From Methanohalophilus euhalobius (lineage in GTDB: Archaea > Halobacteriota > Methanosarcinia > Methanosarcinales > Methanosarcinaceae), in contig NZ_OBDR01000004.1 of NCBI RefSeq assembly GCF_900215215.1, positions 1 through 64,000 of the forward strand: a stretch of 64,000 nt of DNA, read 5' to 3'. The notes under the pieces were generated by a model. That model ran no database searches. It saw only the letters and a program-made list of their open reading frames with translations, and was not told where the DNA came from. Position numbers and translations under genes: made by a program. Of the stretch, positions 26,737-35,143 are shown piece by piece; the stretch's first letter is position 1, and every line of letters starts with the position of its first letter.

Positions 26737-27735
26737 TCAATCTTCTCTGTAAATTGATATAAGGTCGCTCAGGATTGCACTCGCAGTTTCGATAGAACCT
26801 GCACCCCTGCCAGTTGAGGTAACTGTGCCTGCAAGATCGGTCTGCACCGATACAACATTGAGGGTTCCTCCAACGGCAAGTGGATGACTTTCCGGAACAA
26901 GACGTGGTGAGGTTTGGATAAATCCATCCTTGACTTCTCCTATTTGCTTGATAACATATCCTTCGGATTGTGCAAGGGAGAGAGCTTCAGGAGTAATTTT
27001 GGTGATACCTTTTACATCCACATCATGGTATGTTGCTTTCATTCCGAATACATAGTTTGCAAGAATTACAAGTTTACAGGCAGCATCGATTCCTTCCACA
27101 TCATATGTTGGATCAGTTTCAGCAATGCCGAGCTCCTGGGATTCTGCAAGCATCTGTTCATATGATGCGTGCTCCTCCATCATCCTTGTTAAGATGTAAT
27201 TGCAGGTTCCATTCAGGATTCCTTCAATACTGATAATTGAGTTGCCTGCTATACTATCACGTATCAGGTTTATTGCCGGCATGGCACCACCGACAGTTGC
27301 CTCAAACCTGAATTTAGCATTGTTTTTTTGGGCAGCTTCTGCAAGTTCCCCATATTTGAGGGCCAGGGGACCTTTGTTGGATGTTACCACATCCATTCCC
27401 TTTTCAAAAGCTGTCAACATGTTGTCAAGCCCGACTCCTCCGGTTTCAATGTCTGTAGGGGTGGTTTCAATGACAACTTCATGATCTACATTTCTGATAA
27501 CTTTCAGGCCGCTTAATGTTTCGGGTCCTACCCGGCCAATTTCCTTTTTACTCTTGAGAATCTTTTCAAGATCAAGGCCTTTTTCATCGATAGCAGCACT
27601 TCTGGAATCAGCCACAGCAACAACTTTCAGGTCAAAACCCTTTTTTTGGATCTCCTCTTTTTTCTGGAGTAATACCTGAGCTACTCCCTGTCCTACAGAA
27701 CCAAAACCGATTATTGATGCACGAATAATTTTCAT
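26737..27735 (-). CDS. hom: Homoserine dehydrogenase
   Basis: Reduces aspartate semialdehyde to homoserine for Thr and Met synthesis. The NAD(P)-binding motif is GFGSVGQG at residues 11-18; substrate-site motifs include ATVGGAMP and [14 protein letters not shown], and the catalytic Lys/Asp region is around [14 protein letters not shown]. It has no C-terminal ACT domain; instead, a separate ACT-domain gene lies 12 bases upstream in the same operon. The start has GAGGAG ahead. Confidence 0.92.
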   Translation of the reverse strand: MKIIRASIIGFGSVGQGVAQVLLQKKEEIQKKGFDLKVVAVADSRSAAIDEKGLDLEKILKSKKEIGRVGPETLSGLKVIRNVDHEVVIETTPTDIETGGVGLDNMLTAFEKGMDVVTSNKGPLALKYGELAEAAQKNNAKFRFEATVGGAMPAINLIRDSIAGNSIISIEGILNGTCNYILTRMMEEHASYEQMLAESQELGIAETDPTYDVEGIDAACKLVILANYVFGMKATYHDVDVKGITKITPEALSLAQSEGYVIKQIGEVKDGFIQTSPRLVPESHPLAVGGTLNVVSVQTDLAGTVTSTGRGAGSIETASAILSDLISIYRED

Positions 27736-27747
27736 ATGTATAACTCC

Positions 27748-28254
27748 TCAGGAAAATTCTGCCCTTATGGGCTCAACAACAAGCAGGTCTTTTTTCTCTG
27801 CAATATTTTTTAGTATGCTGATTGCTTCATGCAGTTCCTTTATCCCTACAGCACATATCTTCAGGGAAGCAGATGAAGCGGTATTTATATGGGGCATGGA
27901 AAGAGAAATGTCCACAACTTCTGCATACCCGGTCCTGTCAATGCTGTCGATAGTGTCCTGAATATCGGTATGGACAATATGACCTATCAAGATGACTGCT
28001 CCTTCCTCGATCAATCTTTTTTCATCTACTTTGCTGATTCCTATGCCATTTTTTTTAAGTTTTTTTATAATTGCATCGAGATTATCAGGTTCGGCTTCAA
28101 AAACGAGCTGTACTGGAATGGTGCCTCTAGGTGTCCTTTCTTCATGGTGATGGACTATTGATTTCAGGTTCCCGCGTAATTCTGATATGGGTGTCAGAGC
28201 GCAAAGGAGCTGACCAGGCGTGTCTTTCAGTTCTATATCCATTGAAACTCTCAT
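27748..28254 (-). CDS. ACT-domain protein, partner of homoserine dehydrogenase
   Basis: The 168-residue protein begins with an ACT domain (MDIELKDTPGQLLCALTPISELRGNLKSI in pieces; residues 4-75) and has a second related fold, with a central DEKRLIEEGAVILIGH linker. ACT domains bind amino acids. Its place directly before hom, which lacks its own ACT domain, suggests that it is a detached regulatory subunit sensing threonine or a related amino acid. The start at 28254 follows AAAGGAGGT. The specific ligand is inferred only. Confidence 0.72.
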   Translation of the reverse strand: MRVSMDIELKDTPGQLLCALTPISELRGNLKSIVHHHEERTPRGTIPVQLVFEAEPDNLDAIIKKLKKNGIGISKVDEKRLIEEGAVILIGHIVHTDIQDTIDSIDRTGYAEVVDISLSMPHINTASSASLKICAVGIKELHEAISILKNIAEKKDLLVVEPIRAEFS

Positions 28255-28345
28255 AGGTAACCTCCTTTTGGTATAATTCGGATTATCTGTTTTGCATTCC
28301 TAACGGGTAATAAACAATTATAGGTTTTGGTGGGCGGGATCATTT

Positions 28346-29182
28346 TCATCCTTTTAATACCAGTATATTTCCCCTTCCTTTTTTGAACTTGTCAATATAT
28401 CCCCTTCTCTGGAGGTCTGCTACCATCAGGCTTGCCTTAGCCTCGGAACAATTAAGTCTCTGTCTGAGGTCTTTCTGGGTTATTCTTCCTCCGGCTTTCT
28501 GTAATATTGTCAGGATTTCCTTCAGGTCCGCAGGCAGTTCCTCTTCTTTTTTATCCTCGTCTTCTGGCCTTGCAGTATGAGACTTTCCACCCGTTTGCTC
28601 CAATTCCTGTATCTGTTCAATTTCGGATATGCCTGAACTGCTGGTAACAGAATTTTTGCCATTTTCTTCTTTTTTGTGCCGATAAAAATAGATGGCAACA
28701 ATAAGGAGTGGGATTATGAGTATTAAGAGATAGTAGGAATTGCTCTTATCATCAGATGTTTGTTCAACGATTTTTGTACCTTCCTCTACAGAGGCTGTCA
28801 GGTTGCTTAACTCAGTATCGTTGAGGTCTTCAATATCTTCTTCATATACCGGATAAAGCAGGATGTCGATTACGTAATCTCCTTGCTTTTTGATTGTAAT
28901 TTCTTCTTCCGAGTAAGCTGTGAGAGTACCGTTTTCATACCCTCTGGCGATTATAAGGTATGAACCTGGCTCCAGTGTGAATGCATATATCCCATTACTT
29001 GCCACTACAGTTTGTGCAGGAGTTGTGTTTATTTCGAGGATGACATCTTCCTGTGGTTCTAAAGTGTACCAATTATATAGTGAGCCATGGACTGTTGCAG
29101 TATCTTCGGCGGCTGTACAGTTAGCAAACATCAGGGTGCACAGAAGAACAATTGTGGCGATTCGAAGTTGTTTGTTACTCAC
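28346..29182 (-). CDS. Membrane-anchored winged-helix regulator with an extracellular domain
   Basis: The layout is visible: signal/anchor peptide at residues 1-25; an extracellular carboxypeptidase-regulatory-like beta-sandwich at about 28-110 (VHGSLYNWYTLEP, EPGSYLIIARG); an acidic linker; one membrane helix at 149-167 followed by RHKKEE; a charged linker; and a cytoplasmic winged helix at 218-278 (GGRITQKDLRQRLNCSEAK as recognition region, DKFKKGRGNILVLK wing). It could sense an external signal and act on DNA directly. It is upstream, on the opposite strand, from the surface-protein genes at 29444-31450, so it may control them. Confidence 0.7.
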   Translation of the reverse strand: MSNKQLRIATIVLLCTLMFANCTAAEDTATVHGSLYNWYTLEPQEDVILEINTTPAQTVVASNGIYAFTLEPGSYLIIARGYENGTLTAYSEEEITIKKQGDYVIDILLYPVYEEDIEDLNDTELSNLTASVEEGTKIVEQTSDDKSNSYYLLILIIPLLIVAIYFYRHKKEENGKNSVTSSSGISEIEQIQELEQTGGKSHTARPEDEDKKEEELPADLKEILTILQKAGGRITQKDLRQRLNCSEAKASLMVADLQRRGYIDKFKKGRGNILVLKG

Positions 29183-29376
29183 AGTCCTAGTTTAATACAG
29201 TATTGCATATATGTTTATTGAAAATATGATTCTTCCTTTTTGGTATTTTTTTGTCTTTTAATCTGCTTATTTGGGTTTAATTAACTTTTAAATTAGTTTA
29301 AAACCTTGTTTGTAAAAATTAAACGATTATAAAGTTTTAAAACGCTTTATTTTTCTTTAAAGTTGCCTGTTGAAAA

Positions 29377-29391
29377 AGTATATTTATATCC
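29377..29391 (+). promoter_or_regulatory. TATA box for the 29.4 kb surface-protein operon
   Basis: AAGTATATTTATATCC lies about 60 bases before the ATG at 29444, consistent with a short leader. It lies in a 261-base intergenic region shared with the divergent membrane HTH gene. Confidence 0.45.
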
Positions 29392-29443
29392 TCATCTGCC
29401 CAATATGCGATTGATAACGATGCTAAATACAAGGAGGATTGGA

Positions 29444-30982
29444 ATGGATTTCAGAAAGATATTGACTTTTGTTCTGGTCATTGTAATGTGTGCAAGTATG
29501 TTTACAGCCGTTGCAGTTGCAAAGCCAGATAATAGAATGAATGCAGACCGGGGCAACATGAGCCCTAACAATACTTCTGTCCCTGATGATGTACCGGGAA
29601 GGAATGTGGAAATGAATACGGCCCAGGGCAATATGAACCCTGGCAATACTCCAAACCCTGAAGTTTCTGCTCGCGACAAGGTGCCGGGACAGAGGGAGCG
29701 GATGAAGAATAATTATGAGAATTCCAGGAAAAAGCTTCTGACTGTAAAGGAGAGGGTCCAACAGGGGCAACTCTCCGCTAATTCCGAAGACGTATTCAAT
29801 GTATCCAGTGAGTATCTAAATGACACGATCAATTACATGGTCAGCCGCCTGTCCGATACAAAGGAAGATTTCGAGGCTGAAGGTGTACCAGAGGATTCCA
29901 TCGAAAGAATCGATGAATACATCGGCCAGCTTGAAGATCAGCAGGAAAAACTCGAAGATGCCAATGACCGGAAAGAGCTTTCAGAGATTGCACGGGATGT
30001 GCGTAAGATCTGGCATGACGTTTCAATGGACCTATACAAATTCAGGTCTCTCAACGTCCTGAATGGTGTTGGAAATTATATTGATAAAGCCGATTCCATT
30101 TCTGAGCGTCTCGAGTCCGAAATAGAGCGTCTCAATGAAAGTGGGGTGAATACAACAGAAGTCGAACTAATGCTTGAGCGCTATAACACACTGATAGAAA
30201 ATGCATCAGAATACCGTGAACTGGCCCTGGATGAAGAACAAGGCAGCAGTGAATCACTTGCCTACATGCAACAGGCTGTGAATGCTACACGCCAGGCCAA
30301 CGATGTACTCCATGACATCCTGGAATTCCTGAAGGATCACAGGCAGGGATTTGCTAATCTTTCAGAAGATACAGATGTCAGTGCACAAGGAAATGGTACA
30401 GCTGTGTTGTCTGGTAATTTCGATATAACCCTCTCGGCAACAGATGCAAAACTTGTTGTGAAGGATCTGGCAGGTGATGCAACCATCGAGATGGATGGGG
30501 AATATGAACGGATAACTCCAGAAGGATCCATGGGTAGGGGTACTCCTGCAGCAGTCTATCTTAACTTCACAGGAGATGCTCATATCAATGGCAGCCGTCT
30601 TACTATGATGGTTTCAGGGGAGAATCTCTCCATTAATGCCACGGGTACTGGAAGCACGGTGTTCTCCGGGGAAGGTACCTACACCACGGATTCTGAAACC
30701 ATGGAATGGGCAGGAACCTATTCTACAGAGAATGAAGATTTCGATGATGAGGAAGAAATCGAGATTGAAGTAGAAATAAAGGGCGAACAATCGGAAGTAA
30801 AAATAAAATTCAATGAAACCGAGGATGAGTTTACTCTCAATACCACCGATATGAATGAAATAATAGCTGAAATCGGTAACAGAACCTCATTGACAAATGA
30901 TCAAATCAAGCAGTATATGGAGATCGATGAGGATGAGGGCTCAATGAACAGTACAATGAATAACGAGTCGGTGGAGGAATGA
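29444..30982 (+). CDS. Large secreted coiled-coil protein
   Basis: The ATG at 29444 is set by AAGGAGGAT and opens a signal peptide (residues 1-27). Two near-repeats in the mature N-terminus (RMNADRGNMSPNN and EMNTAQGNMNPGN) are followed by a long helical, coiled-coil-like region (about residues 70-310), a beta-rich region (about 315-430) and a very acidic tail. There are many Asn-X-Ser/Thr sites. No membrane anchor or PGF-CTERM is present, so it is released or held by partners. The family is unknown to me, though the N-terminal helical part is reminiscent of DUF5667-like proteins. Confidence 0.65.
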   Translation: MDFRKILTFVLVIVMCASMFTAVAVAKPDNRMNADRGNMSPNNTSVPDDVPGRNVEMNTAQGNMNPGNTPNPEVSARDKVPGQRERMKNNYENSRKKLLTVKERVQQGQLSANSEDVFNVSSEYLNDTINYMVSRLSDTKEDFEAEGVPEDSIERIDEYIGQLEDQQEKLEDANDRKELSEIARDVRKIWHDVSMDLYKFRSLNVLNGVGNYIDKADSISERLESEIERLNESGVNTTEVELMLERYNTLIENASEYRELALDEEQGSSESLAYMQQAVNATRQANDVLHDILEFLKDHRQGFANLSEDTDVSAQGNGTAVLSGNFDITLSATDAKLVVKDLAGDATIEMDGEYERITPEGSMGRGTPAAVYLNFTGDAHINGSRLTMMVSGENLSINATGTGSTVFSGEGTYTTDSETMEWAGTYSTENEDFDDEEEIEIEVEIKGEQSEVKIKFNETEDEFTLNTTDMNEIIAEIGNRTSLTNDQIKQYMEIDEDEGSMNSTMNNESVEE

Positions 30983-30987
30983 ATAGC

Positions 30988-31242
30988 ATGAAAAGGTCCG
31001 TTTCTTTGTTGATAGCTTTAATCATGTTTTCATCCCTGATGGTTTCGGGTTGTACAGACCAGAGTGATTCGGAAGTGGTAAATGAAACTGTATCCGAAGA
31101 TGTTGCCGAAGACATACTTGCACAGGAAGGTGCAGCTCTTACCGATGAAGAAATATCATCATTGGAGGATGACTTGGCAGAACTTGAATCGATGCTTGAA
31201 GGTGTCGATAATGAGTCCAATATTACTGTAGAGGATATCTGA
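30988..31242 (+). CDS. Small acidic lipoprotein
   Basis: The 84-residue product starts at the ATG at 30988, which is 10 bases after GTGGAGG; an ATG at 30979 overlaps the upstream stop but is too close to that site. The signal ends in a lipobox-like MVSGC, so the protein is probably lipid-anchored outside the cell at this Cys. The remainder is strongly acidic, with a helical segment (ALTDEEISSLEDDLAELESM). It follows the large secreted protein directly and is probably its partner. Confidence 0.7.
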   Translation: MKRSVSLLIALIMFSSLMVSGCTDQSDSEVVNETVSEDVAEDILAQEGAALTDEEISSLEDDLAELESMLEGVDNESNITVEDI

Positions 31243-31259
31243 ATATCCTCTTCCTTTTT
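31231..31259 (+). terminator. Terminator after the lipoprotein gene
   Basis: GAGGATAT (31231-31238) and ATATCCTC (31243-31250) form an 8-bp stem with loop CTGA that contains the stop codon; T-rich sequence follows to 31259. Confidence 0.7.
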
Positions 31260-31321
31260 AAGGGTCATGTATTAATAGAATGATTTATATAATGAAATAC
31301 GATTAATATCAGGAGATGGTT

Positions 31322-31450
31322 ATGAAAAACACTAAAATGTATGGAGAGGAAGATGCACAATACAATCCAGGTGCTGTACTCCTCATCTTTGCTCTTGTGA
31401 TCATGTTCCTGTCAGCCCTGTTTTTGGTAGGTATTGTTGGTGTGACCTAA
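31322..31450 (+). CDS. 42-residue membrane miniprotein
   Basis: ATG at 31322 follows AGGAGA with good spacing, and a TATA-like TTTATATAA lies about 35 bases upstream. The product has a polar N-terminus (KNTKMYGEEDAQYNPG) and a single 23-residue membrane helix rich in Leu, Val and Phe, ending near the C-terminus with GVT. It has its own promoter, so is likely real. No family is known. Confidence 0.6.
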   Translation: MKNTKMYGEEDAQYNPGAVLLIFALVIMFLSALFLVGIVGVT

Positions 31451-31461
31451 ATTAACACTTT

Positions 31462-31962
31462 TCATCTAATTCTTCTGGACAAGTAAACAACCAAAAAGAT
31501 AGCAACCAGTGACCTGAAGACTCCAATAAATGGAGATTCTTTAGTAAGTTTATTCATAACTTCATCTTTTTCAGATAGGGGATGTTTACCATTTTCCATA
31601 AAAGTGACTTTGAATTCATTCTCGCTGACACTTATATCTTTGAGCATCAGGATGACTTGTTCGCTCTGATTAAATCTTGTGGCACCTTCGATTTCAAATG
31701 AAGTACCCACTTCAGTTCTTACAATTATTTCATCCCGGGGCAACCGGTTCATCAACCATTCATTTACTTCTATAGTTACCAATGTATAGTTCTCAAACAT
31801 TTCAATATTGCTTACATTTCCTACTATGATTCTGTCTGAATGTTCGATTTGGTATGAAATTTCAGCAACTTCTGGTGGCCACTCCGTTGCTAGAGCATTT
31901 GATGGGATGAGCAGTAATGCTAAAAGAATAAATATACTTAAACGCTTCAAAAAGTTCTTCAT
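31462..31962 (-). CDS. Exported protein, paralogue of the neighbouring exported protein
   Basis: A signal peptide (1-26) is followed by a beta-rich domain with the pattern SDRIIVGNVSNIE ... IIVRTEVG ... FNQSEQVILML. The same pattern appears in the next gene (32027-32662), so the two are diverged copies of one domain. The C-terminus has SPFIGVFRSLVAIFLVVYLS then RRIR, a membrane segment plus basic tail like a sorting signal. It is the last gene of a three-gene run beginning with a matrixin protease. Function unknown. Confidence 0.6.
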   Translation of the reverse strand: MKNFLKRLSIFILLALLLIPSNALATEWPPEVAEISYQIEHSDRIIVGNVSNIEMFENYTLVTIEVNEWLMNRLPRDEIIVRTEVGTSFEIEGATRFNQSEQVILMLKDISVSENEFKVTFMENGKHPLSEKDEVMNKLTKESPFIGVFRSLVAIFLVVYLSRRIR

Positions 31963-32001
31963 TTAGATCATTCCATTTTTATATTATATCCTCTTGCAAA
32001 G

Positions 32002-32029
32002 TAAAAAGTGATGCTGATATACAGCATCA
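32002..32029 (-). terminator. Terminator after the exported-protein gene
   Basis: TGATGCTG (32009-32016) and CAGCATCA (32022-32029) form an 8-bp stem with loop ATATA; on the minus strand it is followed by CTTTTTAC. It includes the stop codon of the gene at 32027. Confidence 0.6.
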
Positions 32030-32662
32030 TTTAGATTCTTCTGCAACAAAATGTTCTTCAGCATTCTCAAGAGGAAGGAGGAGTTCTTCAAATGCAACTA
32101 CTTCATCTGGTCTAATTGCTTTACCATCATCTGTCAGCGTGTATTTGCCTTGCATTGAACCAAGAACAAAGTAATGTTTTGGACCCATATTTTTGGTATA
32201 TTCCCAATTGTCTTCAACTAAGTACAAAAATACTTTTTCATTTAAAGAGAACGATGGTTCGGAGTCGAGTACAAATGAATCTTTTCCAACTGTTCCGCTA
32301 AATATCCTAACAACCACTTCTTTCTTATTTAATGGGTTTTTGTGATATTCATCCACAGCCACGACTACATCAGTATAGATCATATCATGCCATTTTAGAT
32401 CATGGACAGATTTAGAAGATCGCTTGCCATCTATGGTGTTCCATTTACTGGGCAATATTTCTGTAACTGTGCCTGTAAGAATTACATCAGATTCATTTTT
32501 CAGATATTCATGACTCACTGATTCAAGTTCTGCATGAGATTCAATGGTTATGCCCACATTTTCGTTAGTGCTAAAGTCGTTTGCTAAAGCCATCCCTACT
32601 AATGCAATTGACAAAATTCCCAAAATGAATAAACCACCTTTTAATGTATTATTTGTTGACAT
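32027..32662 (-). CDS. Exported protein with the same domain as its neighbour
   Basis: The 211-residue product has an N-terminal membrane/signal segment (residues 8-27) and the domain SDVILTGTVTEI ... VVVAVDEY ... VVVRIFSG ... FSLNEKVFLYL, matching the smaller protein at 31462 in order and spacing. A C-terminal acidic helix follows. It lies between the matrixin protease and its paralogue. The arrangement suggests secreted partners, inhibitors or substrates of the protease. No database family is recalled. Confidence 0.6.
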   Translation of the reverse strand: MSTNNTLKGGLFILGILSIALVGMALANDFSTNENVGITIESHAELESVSHEYLKNESDVILTGTVTEILPSKWNTIDGKRSSKSVHDLKWHDMIYTDVVVAVDEYHKNPLNKKEVVVRIFSGTVGKDSFVLDSEPSFSLNEKVFLYLVEDNWEYTKNMGPKHYFVLGSMQGKYTLTDDGKAIRPDEVVAFEELLLPLENAEEHFVAEESK

Positions 32663-32673
32663 ATTCTGTCACC

Positions 32674-33237
32674 TCATTCTGGTCCATACATTGCTCTTAT
32701 TCCACATTCATCATCAGAATGGAGGGATCTTTTCCAAGTTGTTCCAGTATATCCATATTGCCACATTGTTGCATCGCTGTAAGTTGAGTGGGCTAAACCA
32801 AGCGCATGGCCAAATTCATGTGTTGCAGTGCTTTGAACATCCATCTTACCAGGTAGACAGATAGAATATGTTGACCACGATTTAGCAGTATTTAACGTGA
32901 TAATAGTCTTAATTATAGAGTCACCAGAATAGGTTGTTGAACACAAACCATTCCATGTTTCTTGTGGGAGATATTGACATTGGAATTTATTATCACTACT
33001 AGAGTCATAGTAATAATAAAAATCAGATGGTGCATCGTTCCATTCATCCATAGCAGAATTCAAAGCATTGTGCCAAGTTGTTGATACCGATGAATCAATT
33101 TTAAAACCAGCTTTTTCATCTTGCCACCAATAAGATTTCAGGCTATATGCAGATGCAGATCCGATTGTAGATAACAATACTAAACATATGACAATGCCAC
33201 ACGCTAATATTCTTTTGCTATTTGTTTCAATTTTCAT
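32674..33237 (-). CDS. Secreted matrixin-type zinc metalloprotease
   Basis: A signal peptide (1-30, ending SASA) precedes a 157-residue metzincin catalytic domain. The zinc motif HEFGHALGLAHS places His140, His144 and His150 as ligands with Glu141 as base, and Met158 in SDATMWQY is a fitting Met-turn. Two cysteines (Cys87, Cys99) could form a disulfide. No propeptide cysteine switch is visible. It heads a run with two related exported proteins. It would act outside the cell. Confidence 0.8.
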   Translation of the reverse strand: MKIETNSKRILACGIVICLVLLSTIGSASAYSLKSYWWQDEKAGFKIDSSVSTTWHNALNSAMDEWNDAPSDFYYYYDSSSDNKFQCQYLPQETWNGLCSTTYSGDSIIKTIITLNTAKSWSTYSICLPGKMDVQSTATHEFGHALGLAHSTYSDATMWQYGYTGTTWKRSLHSDDECGIRAMYGPE

Positions 33238-33473
33238 AGTTTACCTCATTATACAAATTGTACCAAAGGCAAAGCTATGTTTATATAATGTGAAATTAGA
33301 CATAACTATGCCTTCGGGCCAATGTGGAGTTCTGTTTGGTAACGCGCATTCAAACTCCACATTGTAAAATACTATAATGTGATAGTATATATAGTTGAGG
33401 GTTACAAGTATTAGCTTTTTTATTAACAAAAATAACAGAAATGATTGTATAAAAAATTGTGTATGCTTGATGA
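33238..33473. promoter_or_regulatory. Upstream region of the matrixin operon with a 12-bp inverted repeat
   Basis: CAATGTGGAGTT (33320-33331) and AACTCCACATTG (33353-33364) form a perfect 12-bp inverted repeat around a 21-base spacer. TATA-like sequences on the minus strand lie on both sides (near 33278-33288 and 33384-33394). The repeat is either a leader hairpin or an operator for the matrixin operon. An open minus-strand frame here (33241-33429) has no ribosome site and is not called. Confidence 0.45.
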
Positions 33474-33627
33474 CACTGTTCAGTTAAAAGCATCTTTCCC
33501 ATTGATATGGCGTATATGAATTTAAATTTTGATGATTTCTGATATAATTATGATAAGCGATAAACATATCCATCCAGTTATTTATATGTTGAACGAATCC
33601 CTCTATTTATTTCTTAACTGAACAGTG
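33474..33627 (-). mobile_element. 154-bp IS remnant (MITE-like) with 14-bp inverted repeats
   Basis: CACTGTTCAGTTAA (33474-33487) and TTAACTGAACAGTG (33614-33627) are perfect terminal repeats. Between them the minus strand still encodes a transposase tail: the frame reads IEGFVQHINNWMDMFIAYHN, then a YTPYQWERC-like ending with a stop inside the left repeat, resembling the C-terminal end of IS6/IS240-type or related DDE transposases. The front of the gene is gone. No target duplication is evident. Such an element could still be moved by a full-length copy elsewhere. Confidence 0.7.
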
Positions 33628-33728
33628 CAACCCAACTTGTCCGAAATATTTTTATAGAATTACAAATCATATTAGTTTATTAATATGAGCTTATTTTGAC
33701 ATAATCCGAAGTATGCTCGAGGTATATC

Positions 33729-34583
33729 ATGAAGAACATGCTTAAAACTACAGTATTACTTGCAACACTCACGGGTCTGCTGGTAATGGTTGGTTCATAC
33801 TGGGGTACAGGGGGAATGCTGGTTGCTTTTGCCTTTGCTATCCTCATGAATTTCGGTACCTACTGGTATAGTGACAAGATTGTGCTTAAAATGTACAAGG
33901 CAAAGGAAGTTACAGAAGCACAAGCTCCACAGCTGTACCGGATAGTGCATAATCTTGCTTATAATGCCGGTCTTCCAATGCCGCGGGTTTATATTGTGGA
34001 GACGTCCATGCCCAATGCTTTTGCTACAGGCAGGAATCCTGAGCATGCTGCTGTGGCAGTGACTACAGGTATTATGGATATCCTGAATTCAGAGGAGATC
34101 GAAGGTGTTCTGGCTCACGAACTTGCTCATGTCAGGAACAGGGATACACTGATCAGTGCAATAGCCGCAACAATTGCAGGTGTAATCACCATGGTTGCTA
34201 CATGGGCCCAGTGGGCAGCAATATTTGGAGGACTCGGCGGACGTGACGGTGAAGGCAATAATATCATAGGCTTCCTGGCTCTTGTCATAGTTGCTCCCCT
34301 TGCAGCTACGATTATACGCCTTGCAATTTCCCGGTCCCGCGAATTTGCAGCAGATTCAGACGGGGCCCGTATTTCCAAAAACCCCCAGGCTCTTGCAAGT
34401 GCTCTTTCTAAACTTGAGAAGGGTGCAACCAATTACAAGCAAAATCCAAAGGATGTGAAAGCATCTGAAAGTACGGCTCATATGTTTATCGTAAATCCGA
34501 TAAGGAAAAGTACGCTTGCTAACCTTTTCCGCACGCATCCCACAACAGAAGAGCGTATTAAACGCCTGGAAAATATGTATTAA
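33729..34583 (+). CDS. htpX: Membrane zinc protease HtpX
   Basis: An M48-family membrane protease that degrades misfolded membrane proteins. Two N-terminal helices (about residues 6-25 and 29-47), the HELAH motif (His130, Glu131, His134), two more helices (about 147-170 and 180-200) and the third ligand region [10 protein letters not shown] are visible. The length of 284 is typical. GAGGT precedes the ATG. It ends tail-to-tail with the DUF488 pseudogene, overlapping by about 4 bases. Confidence 0.92.
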   Translation: MKNMLKTTVLLATLTGLLVMVGSYWGTGGMLVAFAFAILMNFGTYWYSDKIVLKMYKAKEVTEAQAPQLYRIVHNLAYNAGLPMPRVYIVETSMPNAFATGRNPEHAAVAVTTGIMDILNSEEIEGVLAHELAHVRNRDTLISAIAATIAGVITMVATWAQWAAIFGGLGGRDGEGNNIIGFLALVIVAPLAATIIRLAISRSREFAADSDGARISKNPQALASALSKLEKGATNYKQNPKDVKASESTAHMFIVNPIRKSTLANLFRTHPTTEERIKRLENMY

Positions 34584-35022
34584 AAGGGGAGGGATGCCTG
34601 CCCGGGGTCGGTCAGGTGTATCACCTTTATCCCCTCTTTTTCAAGTTTTTCTGCAATATGTCTGCGATGACAGTTGCGTGGATTCTTTTCTGCACACATA
34701 AGAGCGATCTTTGTATCGTTGTCTGCCTTCCTGTTTATCTGGTATAATAGATCGCAAACTCCTTCCTGAAACCTGCACTTTCCATATATTCTATATAAGA
34801 ACGCTTACCCATCCCTCCAAGCAAAGGATAGTGATAATAGGCAATTTCATTCTCTGGAAGTTTCACTTCCAGGTTTTCGGCATTGTATTCCGGACGCTGT
34901 GATTGCGGATAACTACGTACATCCACAACTATTTTTATGGAGTTGTCCTGTAACCTATTCAGGAATTCATTAAAAATGCTATTTCCATAACCAATAGTAT
35001 AGCATATCTGCCCGTCTTCCAT
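34580..35022 (-). pseudogene. Frameshifted DUF488 protein gene
   Basis: The first part (ATG at 35022) encodes the DUF488 N-terminus: YTIGYGNS and VVDVRSYPQSQRPEYN, then YHYPLLGGMGKRSYIEYM. Near 34756-34758 (AAA on the plus strand, a T-run in the gene) the family continues in another frame: DLLYQINRKADND then LMCAEKNPRNCHRRHIAEKL, ending at 34580. Adding one base in the T-run restores one open frame of about 147 residues. So the gene carries a recent single-base loss, or a sequencing error, in a homopolymer. Confidence 0.75.
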
Positions 35023-35143
35023 AAACACCCTATTTGATACCCGATTTCATTAGGATTTCGATGGGTTGTTCTATATGGGCCTATTCAGGTAAAGATTATA
35101 TATTCATGAAATTCTATTCCCTTGCAGCTTGAGAGGATTTGAC

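Noticed and set aside
33241-33429. 62-residue minus-strand frame upstream of the matrixin gene
   Set aside because: Covers the inverted repeat and TATA boxes of the promoter region and lacks a ribosome site.
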